Assembly (NCBI GenBank): GCA_002179805.1
Contig: NAVB01000387.1
Coordinates: 1 to 53,921 of the forward strand
Direction: 5' to 3'
DNA length: 53,921 nt
Source: Acanthamoeba lenticulata
Lineage: Eukaryota > Discosea > Longamoebia > Acanthamoebidae
This document shows, piece after piece, positions 33,101 through 43,875 of this stretch (position 1 is its first letter; each line of letters starts with the position of its first letter). Below the pieces are notes generated by a model. The model saw only the letters and a list, made by a program, of their open reading frames with translations, was not told where the DNA came from and did no database searches. Made by a program: the position numbers and the translations under genes.

Positions 33101-34145
33101 CCGGGACGGCCACTACACGTGGCAGCTGCTGCGCGACCCCAACACCTTTGTCTACGTGTGCGGCGACGTGGTGATGGGCAACGACGTGCTGGCCACGCTG
33201 GTCGAGGTCGCCAAGCGCGAGGGCCGCCTGAGCGAGAACGCCGCGCAGGCCTTCTTCCGCGACATGAAGAAGGAGGGCCGCTACCTGACCGACGTGTGGG
33301 GCATCGTCCTCAACGCCAACCAGACCAAGGAGAAGATGAAGGAGGAGCTCCTCGACCGCGCCAAGCGCTGGATGGAGCGCATGGAGCGCCGCAAGCGCCG
33401 GCAGCCCGGCGGCAGCGGCCTCAAGTCGTCCGCCAGCGGCGCCCGCTCGGCCAAGTCCGACGTCGAGGAGGACTCAGCAGCAGCCGACACGATCGTGCCG
33501 AGCCCTCGGGCGTCGGGGAGCAACAAGGCCAAGGAGGTCAAGCGCGGCGGCAGCGAGCGCGAGCTGCGCGTCTCTACGACGTCGGACGCTGGCGAGAAGC
33601 GGCGAGACGGCGGGGGCGATGCCTTGTCGTCGCCGCGCAGGAAGGACAAGCAGCGCGACCAGGCCGGCGAGGGCGAGCCCGAGCCGCCGAAGAAGCGCGA
33701 CAGGAAGCGAAGCGTCGGGCGTCTGCTGATGGACCTGACCAAGCTGGGCTCCGGTCGCAGTGCCGACGCCAAGAAGGCGGTCGAGGAGCGCAAGAACCAG
33801 CGCAAGGCCGAGAAGGAGGCGCGGAAGGCCAGCCCGCCCAAGACGCCCTCCAAGCGCACGCTGGCCTTTAAGGAGGACACCATCGGGCCGGCTGCCGGGC
33901 GCGACAGTGATGATGATGGTGTTGGCGACGACGATGAGGACAGGCATGACGACAGCGCCAGCGGCAGCGCCAAGCTCAGCAGCTCAGCCTCGCGCGGCAG
34001 CGAAGGCAAGCGCGGAGGGAGGGAGAAGGAGGAGTTGGTCAAGAAGACGCAGTCGGCCGGAAACGTTCCGACCGTGCAGCTCGGTAAGAAGCTCCAGCGC
34101 AACGGCTCTTCCTCGTACTTCCTTCCACCGAACCTCATCCAGTAG
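27135..34145 (+). CDS. NOS: Tandem globin-nitric oxide synthase fusion protein
   Basis: Fifteen exons close in frame to 1,918 aa: 27135-27406, 27597-28188, 28270-28419, 28493-28606, 28693-28815, 28908-28973, 29035-29340, 29429-29650, 29725-30419, 30523-30761, 30850-30971, 31055-31199, 31282-31967, 32029-32516 and 32609-34145. Residues 1-288: unrecognised beta-rich, possibly C2-like region plus acidic/Ser linker. ~285-415: globin 1 (Y305, H363). ~430-610: globin 2 with Y461 (B10), F475 (CD1), Q483 (E7), H557 (F8). 616-967: NOS oxygenase with haem-thiolate C675 in [11 protein letters not shown]855 in [10 protein letters not shown], and [11 protein letters not shown] (W936/W938). ~1004 onward: FMN domain (FGSETGNS), FAD motif [13 protein letters not shown] motifs [13 protein letters not shown] and YVCGDVVMG, and a terminal DVWGIV aromatic. 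~1650-1918: basic, Ser-rich tail. It would convert Arg to NO and citrulline. No calmodulin helix is evident. Confidence 0.9.
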
Positions 34146-34265
34146 ATAAACATCCACGGCGGCATGGGCTGGATCTATTTATTTATTTATTTCTATTTAT
34201 TCCTTTCTCAACAAAATAAAAAGCTATAGAAAAGAAAAGAAAAACACCTTTCTTGTACTTCAAAG

Positions 34266-35489
34266 ATGAAGCGAGCTGCTGTGTGGCGTTTGCCCCGCCA
34301 GCTGCAGCCACGGCACGCCCCGCGAGTTGCTGCAGTGCCTGTGGGTTGGCACTGGGCTGCCGTCCTGAAGCGGCGGGAGTGTTCCACCTTCTTGGATGCC
34401 GGGGAGTGTGTGCGGGTGGAAGCCCAAGTGTCGTCCATGGCCGGCACCGAGGCACTGGCCCACCTTCTTGCGCTCCACACCACGGGCTCCGACGTGCTCT
34501 GCCTGATGGGGTACCCTCTCTCTCTCTCTTCCCAAAGTGGGCTGCCGGCGCTGACAACGCTGTGCAGGGACATGGGGACGGGCAAGACGGCCTTTGCTCG
34601 CTGTTTCGTGCGCAGCTACCTCGAGGATCCCACCATCGAGGTCACCTCCCCGACCTACCTCCTCGACCTGCACTACGACGCGCCAACCACCAAGCCGGGC
34701 ATCACGTAAATCCTCCCCGCAGCCGCCTCCTCTCCACCACGGATTATGAATTGGCGGATGTCGCTCAGGGTCCGCCACCTTGACCTTTTCCGCTGCTCTG
34801 GCCCGGAGGACCTCAAAGCCCTGGGCCTGCTGCCACCGTCAGCTGTGAGGACCCGCCCGGCGCAAATCGCCCTGCGTGCGTGATCGCCCCATCACCTCTC
34901 CGCACCGCGTCTTCCCCGAACTGCCTGCCAAAGGGGAAAGGGGAGGGCTTTTCTTTATGTGGGCACTGACTCACATGCACGCACACATGCGCACACACAT
35001 GCACACACGCCGCTGGCAGCCAAGGACGAGGTCGCGTTGATCGAGTGGCCGCAGCGAGTGGGGTTGGAGTACATGCCCCACGATCGGCTCGAACTGCATT
35101 TCGCCATCCCCGACGACGCCCCTCCCGTCAGCATTCGAGACGCGGATGAAGAAGAAGAAGAAGAAGCTGACCTTCACGATCCCGGGAATGACGCCGAGGC
35201 GGCCTTCTACGAAGCACCCGAGCCTCGACGAATCCGGTACGGGCGTTGTCAAGGCCTTCCTTGGAGGAGGAGCCACAACAACCCGGACCTCATCGAGGAC
35301 GCGTCTTCGGGGGGGGGGGAGCAGGCTCTCTGGCTATGGGCACTGGCGAGCGCGTTTGCTTCAGCTGCCCGCTCGCTCGGCCGACGATCTTGTGCTGCGA
35401 AAATAGATCACTTCGACCAAAAAACGAGCGACTTCGACCGAACCAAGGCAGGGCGGCACAGTGAGCTCTACGAGCTCCGCTTGCGTTGA
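34266..35489 (+). CDS. TsaE: TsaE-type t6A biosynthesis ATPase
   Basis: Exons 34266-34510, 34568-34705, 34769-34844 and 35025 onward. The protein reads like bacterial YjeE/TsaE. It has Walker A GDMGTGKTAFARCF, then VTSPTYLLDLHYDAP, HLDLFRCSGPEDLKALG and the signature ALIEWPQRVG. TsaE assists TsaB-TsaD in adding threonylcarbamoyl to tRNA A37. The N-terminal ~60 residues before the conserved region are Arg/Ala-rich with few acidic residues (MKRAAVWRLPRQLQPRHAPR), consistent with a mitochondrial presequence. The protein would then serve organellar tRNA. After the last conserved block comes an acidic Glu run. The frame continues to TGA 35487-35489, but a donor at 35237 (GTACGG) may truncate or splice this tail, so the 3' end is uncertain. 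Confidence 0.8.
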
Positions 35490-35536
35490 TCGCATCTGAC
35501 GGGGAACCGTTTTATGTACACAAACGCCGCGAGTCC

Positions 35537-36874
35537 TCAGATCCAGTAGCGCGGATATCGCATGTGAGGCGCGCGCGGGAGGTTGTTCCAGAGAAGCGCC
35601 ACGCCGAGCATGATGGCCACCCCGAGCAGCGTCGTGGCCACGTACAGATACCCGGCGTCCCACACCACATCGCCCCCCGTCACTGCAGTCGCGCCGCCGC
35701 CACCACCACCACGGATCAGATCGGATTGGATCGGATTGGGTTACATTGGAGCAACACTGCCGGGATCCAGGCGCATCATCAACCAGCAAATGCTTTTGGG
35801 GAGCGCACCGGCGATGAGGGCCGTGGCACCGGCGGGCGGGTGCGGCGTGGTCGTGATAAGCGTCAGCGCGATCGTCAGCGAGACGGCCAACGCACACGCG
35901 TACCACTCGTTGCCGAGGACCTTGTAGCAGGTGACCCCCACGAGCGCGGCGATGGCGTGCCCGCCCAACACGTTCTTGGGTTGCGCCAGCGGTGACTGTT
36001 GGGCGGCGTAGATCAGCACCGCGGTTGCCCCGTACGAGCCTTTTTGCCCCCCCCCCCAAAACCCCCGATTCCAAAGCAATGCCCAGAGACAGAGACTTGG
36101 GTCAGGCCGCCCCGTCGTGGCACTTTCACACACGCACACACACACACACACACGCAAGCATGCGTATAGACACAACACCAAAGGAGCGCGCGTGTGTGTA
36201 CCAATGAGGAGGGGCGTGTCGAGATGATTGAAGCCGTACTGCGTGATGATGGCCACCACCGCGATTCCCAAGAACGACCCCAGCCTGCACTCCACGCCAG
36301 GGTCCCTCTCTATGAGACACCGTCGCATTTTTGCAACAACTGCGCTCAAGAAGGAGGAGAAGGAGTGGAAGCTTGGGCACCAGCAGTAGAAGATGACGAT
36401 GAGCGGGTAGGGATAGTTCTGCTTGTGCTTCGAGCGGTTCTTGCCGGTCTCCTCGAGAGCGGCCATCTTCTTGCCCACGCTCCACGGGTTCCACTCCCAG
36501 CGGTAGTCCAGCTCCTTCCTGGTGGGGAACAGCGACCGCAGGTAGTAGTAGAGGTAGTGTCGCTTGAAGGCCGCTTTCACCTTTTTGGTACGGCGAGCAG
36601 AGGAGACTTCTTCCGGTCGCTTGCTTGTTTCTTCCTCTTCTTCTTGTGCTCGCTCACCGCCAGCCTCTATGTCGTGCATCTCGTGCGCTGCTTCATCTTC
36701 TGCCGGAGAATCCGTCAGTTCCACCGCCCCTTCGCCGATTAAGCCCCGTTCACCGGCGATTTCTGTCCGCTGGTCGGGGTCATTGCCCGGGTGTAGAGTG
36801 ATAAGGCCTTCGTTTACGATGCCGTCCTCACCCGCGACACACACGCGCACGCAATCGTCCGCTTCTTCGTTCAT
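35537..36874 (-). CDS. HPP-family integral membrane protein
   Basis: Starts at ATG 36874. About 150 residues of acidic, soluble N-terminus (EDEAAHEMHDIEAGG, a Glu run) precede the membrane domain. Exons then give LGSFLGIAVVAIITQYGFN, GSYGATAVLIYAAQQSPLAQ, PKNVLGGHAIAALVGVTCY, the family-naming HPPAGATALIA motif, and a last span, LYVATTLLGVAIMLGVALLW, ending at TGA 35537-35539. HPP proteins are four-to-six-helix membrane proteins. Members in cyanobacteria and plant chloroplasts transport nitrite. That role is a family precedent, not a demonstrated function here. Introns restore GS-YGATAV and LIAV-TGGD exactly. The gene converges on TsaE with under 50 bases between stops. Confidence 0.85.
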
Positions 36875-36972
36875 TTTCTTTAATATTTTCTTTGCATGAA
36901 ATGTTCTGTTTTATGGAACATTGTCGACAACCATAAACTACTTGGTGCGCAATCATGTTGTGCAGCAAAAGG

Positions 36973-39900
36973 TTAGACGGTGTCGCCCTCAGCGCTCACG
37001 TGGCGCTCCAAGAAGGCAACGACGGTCTCCATCGTCGGCCGCTTGTCGAGCGATCCGTGCCAGCACTTGCGCATCATTCGCTTGTATTCGGCCGGGGCGT
37101 CGTTGGGGATCTGCGGGCGCTTGCCCTCGAGCACGTCCAGCGACACGCCCATAAAGTTGCGCCCGGCGAAGGGTTCCTTGCGCGTGAGGACCTCCCACAT
37201 GATCACGCCGAACGCGTAGATGTCGGCCCGCTCGTCATACTTCTCTCCGCGGATGATCTCCGGCGCCGTCCACGCCGGCGTGCCGCACCGCGTCATGGTC
37301 GCGTTCTCCTCCTTGATGCGCGCGAACCCAAAGTCGGCCACCTTCACGTTCCAGTTCTCGTCGACGAGCAGGTTGGACGACTTGAGGTCGCGGTGGATGA
37401 TGGCCGGCTGCAGCGCGTGCAGGTAGTTGATGCCAAGGGCCGCCCCGCGCAGCATGCGCAGCTTCTGCTGCCAGGTGATCTTGGTGGCGTGATCGGCCAG
37501 CATGGCCTTGAGGCTGCCCTGCTTCACGAACTCGGTCACGAGGCACAGGTTGGGCTGCCGCACGCACGCGCCGATGAAGAGCACGATGTTGGGGTGGTGG
37601 AGCTCCGACAAGAAGGCCATCTCGGCGCGGAACTCGAGCATGCGCCGCTCGTCGAGCTTCTGCTTGATAAATCGCTTGACCGCCACGTCGACGCCCTTCC
37701 ACCGGCCGCGGTAGACCACGCCGTAGGAGCCCAGGCCCACCTGCTTGCCCACCTGGATCTCGCCAAAGTCGATGATCCACCGGCACAGGTTGGCCGACGT
37801 CAGGAAGTTGTCCTCCTTGAACTGCATGCCCTCGCCCACCGCCGTCTGCAAGTCGCCGCCCTGCGAGTCGCCGCTGCCGGCGTCGCTGCCGGCCCGCTCG
37901 GGGCGCATATGGGCCGAATCGCCGTCGCTGGGCGCGCCCGAGTCACTCGAGTTGCCTCCGCCCGCACCGACCGCGCCGCCCTGCACGCCGCCAAAGAAGC
38001 GCGCCTCGAGGCCCTCCACCTTGAGCTCGAACAGCTTGGCGCCTGGTGTCCGCAGTTGGGACAAAGTTAGGCGTGTGCACACGCACACACACACACACAC
38101 ACAGAAGTGGCGTTGAGTGCACTCCGTTGGACCTCGATCAGCCGAGGCGCGGGGAAGTGGAGGGGGGCTGCGTACCGTGGGGGGCGTCGGGGACCTCAAA
38201 CTTGCCCAGACAGGAGAGCTTGCCCGGCCAGGCCTGCTGCTCCTTGACCTTGGCGTGGACGGCCTCGCTCAGTACGATCTGGCCGCCGTGTGTGAGGGCC
38301 GTGATGCGCGCCGCCGCGTTGACCACGGGCCCGATGTACTCGACGCGGCGGGTCATGGGATCGCGCAGCGCGCGCGGATTCCCGACGTGCACGCCCATCC
38401 GCACGCGGAGCCCGCGGAACAGCACGCGGTCGTCGGTGTCGCCCCACTCCTCGGCGGCGCCCGGGTGGTCGAGCAGGGCCTCGGGCCAGCTCACCTCGAG
38501 GAGCGCCCGCTGGACGTCGCAGCACCAGGCCAGCGCGTCGGCAGCGTGCTGGAAGGCCATGCAGAAGGAGCCCTCGCCCGAGCTGCGGTCCTTGATGCAC
38601 AGCACCTCATACCCGCGATGCCGCGGTAGCGCCCCGCGCAGCGTCGCGTTGTGGAGGAGCGTGGCATCGCGCATGGCCGCCGCGTTGAACTCCCATAGCG
38701 AGGCCGCGCGCGTGATGTCGGTGAACACGATGACGACCTCGCCCTCGGGCGCGCGCACGTTCCCGGCGGCAGTGGCCACGCCGGTCCCCGACGCCGCGAT
38801 CGAGACCCCGGATGAGGACGACGACGCCGAGCCGCCGGACGAGGCCGAACCCGACATGGCCGACGAGGGCAGGCCCCACGAGCCGTAGCGCTTGCCCCCC
38901 GAGGACGCCGACGACGAGGAGCGCGAGGTCGACGTCTTGGACGTGAACGACGGGCCGCCGCTCAGGGCCGACGAGTCGCCGTGCATGGAGGAGAGGCGCG
39001 TCATGATCTCGAGGAAGGTCGGGCGGATGGTCGGGTCCTGGTGCCAGCAGCTCGTGATCAGCTCCCGGTACTCGACCGGGTGGTTGCTGCTCTCCGCCTC
39101 CTCCTCCGGCGGCATGGTCGGCCGCAAGCCGTCCCGGATCACCGCCACCGCCACCGCCGCAGGGCTGGTGACCAGGCCGCGCCAAGTGGTGAGGATCATA
39201 CGATAGACCGATGCATCGACTGATCTTAACACCGCGAGGAGATCGTACCTGAGGCCCAGGTAGGGCTGCTCGCGCGTGAGGAGCTCCCACAGGATGATGC
39301 CAAAGCTGTAGACGTCGCTCAGGATCCAGTCCACCTCGGCGGACTCGTTGAGGACCTCGGGCGCCGTCCAGTGGAGCGAGCCCGCAGCGTCCTTGCCGCC
39401 GCCCTTGCCGATGTCCTCCCGCAGCTTGGTCAGCCCAAAGTCGCTCACCTGTGGTGGTTGGTTGGGTCATCCGCCAAACGGCGAAGGCGTCGGGTGAGCC
39501 CTTTCTCTCCCTCTCCCTTTTCATATGAGCACGCACTCCCTCGTCCCCTCCCCCTCCCCCCAAATTGGGCCCACCTCCTGGAACGAGAGGGATCTCCCCG
39601 CCCCAAGTAGAGAGAGAGAGAGAGAGAGGAGAGAGAAGAGAGGAGAGGGGGCAGGTCAGACCTTGCAGTTCCACTTGCTGTCGAGGAGCAGGTTGAGGGA
39701 CTTGAGGTCGCGGTGGACGATGCCCGACGAGTGGAGGAAGTGCATGCCCTTGGACGCCTGGTAGGCCATCTTGGCCTTGAGCGGGAACGGGATCTCCGGC
39801 ACCAGCTCGTTGTGCAGCAACTGCGTCGGTCATCATTGATCACACGCCACCACACCAGCACGTAGAGTACATGGGCGTCATCATCCAGATCCACATCAAC

Positions 39901-42900
39901 GAGTCCATTGATGGGGGGGGGGCGTGTGTCCACATGTACCTCGTAGAGGGAGCCGAGGGCCATGAACTCCATGACGATGCACATCTTGGGCGCCTTGGTC
40001 GAGGCCGCCATGAAGAGCACCACGTTGGGGTGGCGCAGGGCCGTCATGACGCGCACCTCGTCCTTGAAGCCGCGCTCCATGTCCTTGGTGACCTTGTCCG
40101 AGGCGAGCATCTTGACGGCGACCTCGGTGCCCTTCCACGTGGCGCGGTGCACGGAGCCGAAGCCGCCCGTGCCCAGATGCTCCCCGACCTCCAGCTCGCC
40201 GTAGTCGATCTCCCAGTCGTCCCTCCGCTGGCTCTTGCGGCGGATGGTGAAGATGAGCACCGCGATCAGGCCCAGCAGGCCCAGCAGCACGCAGCTGCCC
40301 ACCGGGATGAGCACTCCTGCACACATGCGCGCCGGTGAGCTCTGATGTTGAAAGAAAAAGAAAAAGAAAAAGAAGAAAAGAAAAAGAAAAAAAGAAAAAG
40401 AAGCGGTGGTACCGAGCGTGACGGCGAGCACGTCGTCGCTCGAGGAGCCGGGGATCTCCTCGCAGTACTGGCCCTCGCGGCCCTTGGGGCAGACGCAGGT
40501 GCCCGTGGTGGCGCTGCAGGTGCCAACGCCCGAGCAGAGGATGCCCTCATCGGAGATGCAGTCGTACAGATAGCTCACGGGCTCGCCCTCACACGTGAAC
40601 TGCTTCAGCTGCTGCAGCATGAGCCTGTGCAAGGGCTCCGACAGCGCGGCCACCACGAACCCCTGCCTGCATGATGCCCAACCCCCGCCCATCATGGCAA
40701 CATTTTGTTTAACATCGACGTAGCAATAATTGGAAGTATGTGTGACGTGTGATTGGAAGGATGTGTGTATGTGCGTAAATAGTTGGAGATACCTCTCGGC
40801 GATGCGGAGGGCGGTGCGGTCGGTCTGCGTCCAGTAGGTGAAGTTGGCGAGCGCGACGGCCTTGTTGCAGTCGTTCATCGTGTTCTTCCGGTAGATGAGC
40901 GAGGCAAAGGCCGCCACGGGCCAGCTGTCGGCCCCTGCACCTGTTCGCCATTTTCCGGAAAACAAAAATTGACAACGCGCCGATGAGGATTGGGGCCGCA
41001 GGTGGGAGAGGAGCCTCACAGCCAAGTCTTCGTACTGAGCGGGAGCGAGCTAAAGTTGTAGCTGCTTTGCGAGCTGACATAGTCGTTCAGGGCGCTCAGG
41101 ATCGAGGCGGTGGTGGGTCTCACCACGTTACCGGCCGGGTTGACCAGCGACGCCGCCTGAATGCCCCGCGTCTAAAAAATAAAAAGGCTTCGCGTGAGGA
41201 AAGGCCAGCGCCTCAAGGAGAGCGAAAGACAGAGAGAGAAAAGGCAAGAGAGGAATTTGGGGGGAGGGGAAGGAGCGGTACCGCAGCGACCTCGTAGCCC
41301 TGCCAGAAGCCAAAGGTGTCGGCGTTGGCGGCGATGCCGGCGGTGACGGTGGTGAGAGAGGTAGCGTAGACGATCCGCTCGGGCGCGTCCACCTCGACCG
41401 GGTAGGTGACGAGCGCGCCCTGCGGCACCTTGGCGGCGAACTCAGGCACGGTGGTGCGCATGAGACTGACCAGCAGCTCCGTGATGGCGTTGGTGAAGGG
41501 CACGGCGACGATCATGATGGGGCGGCCGGGCAGGAGGTTGACCACCTCGGGCGGGTTGAGGGCCTGGATTCGCGTGTCGTTCCACATGGTGATCTCGTTC
41601 AGCAGGATGCGGGCGATGACCTCGATGCTGAGGACCACCGCGAGGCCCGCCTCGTAGAGCTCAGCGATGTTGTAGGCCGGCGAGATGGAGTAGACGAAAA
41701 GGGGCTGCAGCACCACGTCCGGCATCTTGGCGTACCACTCGACGGCCAGCCCGCTGCTGGTGATGCCAAAGTCCTCGTTGTAGTCCACCAGCTGCTGGCG
41801 CGCCGCCGTGGAAGACGTGCCGTAGTACTCGATCTGCGTCGTGGCGGACGACCAGGTGGTGGTCCACGTGCCCACGAGCGTGATCGTTGACCCGGCACCG
41901 ACCAGGTACGGCACCGAGAAGGCCACCTCGCCGTTGCACTGCACCGTGCCCAGCAAGTCGATGATGCGCTTCTTGAGGTCCAGTGCCAGAGGCGCCACGT
42001 TCAGGTTGGTCGCCGCGGCAGACGCCCTGCGCCGAGTCAAGCAATCAATCAATCAATCAAGAGTTTTACTGGTCCCAAACAGGGAGTCCCATAGGTGGGT
42101 GGGTGGAAGGAGGGGAGGTGGGAAGGGGGCATGGTAGTACTGGGCGTTGATGTGGACCCAGGCCACAAAGTTGAGGAGCTCGAGTATGTTAGTGCAGTCG
42201 TAGGACGTGACGTTGTTGCTCATGGCCAGGTAGCTCATGCAGGCGAGCGGCCAGGACTGATTGCCGGGGGCGTCGCCAATGTCCAGGGTAAAGTTACCGG
42301 TGGAGAAGCTGGCCCGGAAGTCGGTCATGGCCTGCTGCACCGAGTCCACCGAGGGGACCACCGTGTTGCCGGCCTTGTTGACCATGTTCATCCATGAGCT
42401 GTTGGTTCGCACCGCGTCGGCGTAGTTGGCGAACGTCAAGCTGTAGGCATTACTCTGGGGCGAACAAGTGTTTTTGGGTTAGAATTGCGGGAGTTTTGTG
42501 ATTGGTCGAGTGACGCGGACTTGGCCTGACGACGGAACAAGGAGGAATGCGCCACGCACCGCGAGCCAGTTAAGGCGATCTGTGGACGAGGAACCGGCCA
42601 GCGCCATGCCGTTCCTCTCCGCCGGGGGCAGGCGAGCCAGGCTACGATTAGCGGCCGCCAGCGCTGTCTTGAACTCGGGCGAGAAGCTCTCCAGAGCGCG
42701 CTTGAGGACTTCGCTCGTGGTCACCTCACTATCGTCATAGTAGCCGATGAGGATCGGCTCCGCTGGAAGGAGCGGGCCCAGAGTAGGGTTGGAGGCCAGA
42801 ATCGCCGAGTCGTTCCACAGCGTGATGCTCCCGGCCCAGATGCGGCCCAAGGTCTCCCTCTCGATGACCTGCGAAAAGGCGCGCGATTGAATCAGGGCTT

Positions 42901-43607
42901 AATGGCTGTTCCCCATCTGCACCAGGATCGACGCCGGCGTACAAGCTTGGTGGTGGCCGAACGAAGCGCGGGCACATTGTAGGCCATTACCAGGGCCTGA
43001 CCCATGAGCGGAAAGTGCACATAAGCTCCACTTCGCGGCTTCTGGTCCCCAGGGAAGGGACGATCGACGCACAGAAAGTCCTGCCCGGATACCGGTAACC
43101 TTGAGGCTGTGCAATGCTAACCACCACCGGACACACAAGATACACATATTTTGCCGCGCGGTTGTACCTCTTCGCCCGTGGCGTATGCGTCGACGGCTTT
43201 GTCGATGGCCATCGCGGTGTAAGTGACGCTGGAGAACAAAAAAAAGAGAAGAGAATTGAGTGTATGTGCGGTTGCCACACGAAAGGGAGAGTGAGGAGAG
43301 CTGGCCGAGCTGCGTAGTACTTGACGTCATCCCGGTGATACAGGTACGTAGTGGTCCAACTGGCCATGACGGCACTCGGGTTGCCGGAACCTGCTCCGTA
43401 GAGCTGGACACCATAGGCCACCACTAAAGTGGCGTGTTTTTGCAACGTTTGGAGGGAACGAGACAGGAAAGATGAAAGTTATGAAGGGTGAGAACGGAGT
43501 TGAGTAATCCGTACTTCTTGCACACAAGAAGGGAGCGCGAGCTCCGTACCATAGTGGGCCAACGCAAACACACAAACCACACGGAGCAGGACGCCTGCCG
43601 AGGCCAT
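36973..43607 (-). CDS. Receptor with PstS-like ectodomain, kinase, nucleotidyl cyclase and second kinase
   Basis: Start ATG 43607 opens a signal peptide (MASAGVLLRVVCVFALAHY). An in-frame ATG at 43670 and a non-ATG extension exist upstream. The ectodomain has two PstS/phosphate-binding-like units, one with TLGRIWAGSITLWND (near 42850) and one with ARILLNEITMWNDTRIQALN (near 41610). An EGF-like Cys cluster (CSGVGTCSATTGTCVCPKG) and one membrane span (GSCVLLGLLGLIAVLIF) follow. Kinase 1 begins at LGTGGFGSVHRATWKG, with HRDLKSLN and SDFGLTKL. The class III cyclase starts IVFTDITRAASLWEF and ends VNAAARITAL; its usual GD metal site reads GE. Kinase 2 has VGLGSYGVVYRGRWKG, VAVKRF, HRDLKSSN, ADFGFARI and TPAWTAPE. 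It ends in TAA 36973-36975. A transmembrane sensor that phosphorylates and makes cyclic nucleotide is inferred; ligand unknown, GTP versus ATP unresolved. Confidence 0.87.
38083..38103 (+). repeat. (AC)n microsatellite in receptor-gene intron
   Basis: An AC run lies in the intron between the cyclase and the second kinase. It reads as a GT tract on the sense strand just after the donor. Confidence 0.85.
39608..39628 (+). repeat. (GA)n microsatellite in receptor-gene intron
   Basis: A GA run in the intron that splits kinase 1 between its catalytic loop and DFG exon. It reads as CTCTCT on the sense strand. Confidence 0.85.
40351..40403 (+). repeat. (GAAAAA)n tract in receptor-gene intron
   Basis: Imperfect A-rich purine repeats lie between the EGF-like exon and the transmembrane exon. 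On the sense strand they form a T-rich tract ahead of the acceptor. Confidence 0.8.
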
Positions 43608-43875
43608 TAGCTGCTGGGTGGGTGTTGTGGGCGAGTGTGCTTGGGTCACGAGGCCAGATTGTTGGCGCATAGTGAATGGCAACGCGCCAGCCCATTGGCC
43701 CAACGAACAGAGCGCAAGTGCGAGGAAGAGCAACAGGAACTTGTTTTCAAGGTGGTATCATCTCACGAGCCCTTTTCTGGTTGGCCTTATTTGAGCGCGG
43801 TTTTTTGCAAACCACCCAGAAAAGAAGCAAGAAAATCGACCCACCGGCCACAACACAACAGTGGCGTGTCTTGCC
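43608..43875. promoter_or_regulatory. Divergent promoter, receptor kinase-cyclase/pepsin-like protein
   Basis: This 268-base spacer lies between head-to-head ATGs of two membrane-protein genes. It is locally open in the leftward frame (non-ATG extension of the receptor) but contains no convincing coding. No defined regulatory motif was recognised. Confidence 0.45.

Noticed and set aside
33281..34165. 294-codon antisense frame opposite the NOS tail
   Set aside because: Composition mirrors the Lys/Ser/Glu tail. There is no recognisable domain and it overlaps the last NOS exon completely.
43608..43733. Extended N-terminus of the receptor with a second hydrophobic segment
   Set aside because: The leftmost codon is TTG rather than ATG, and the ATG at 43607 already begins a good signal peptide. 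The ATG at 43670 remains possible.
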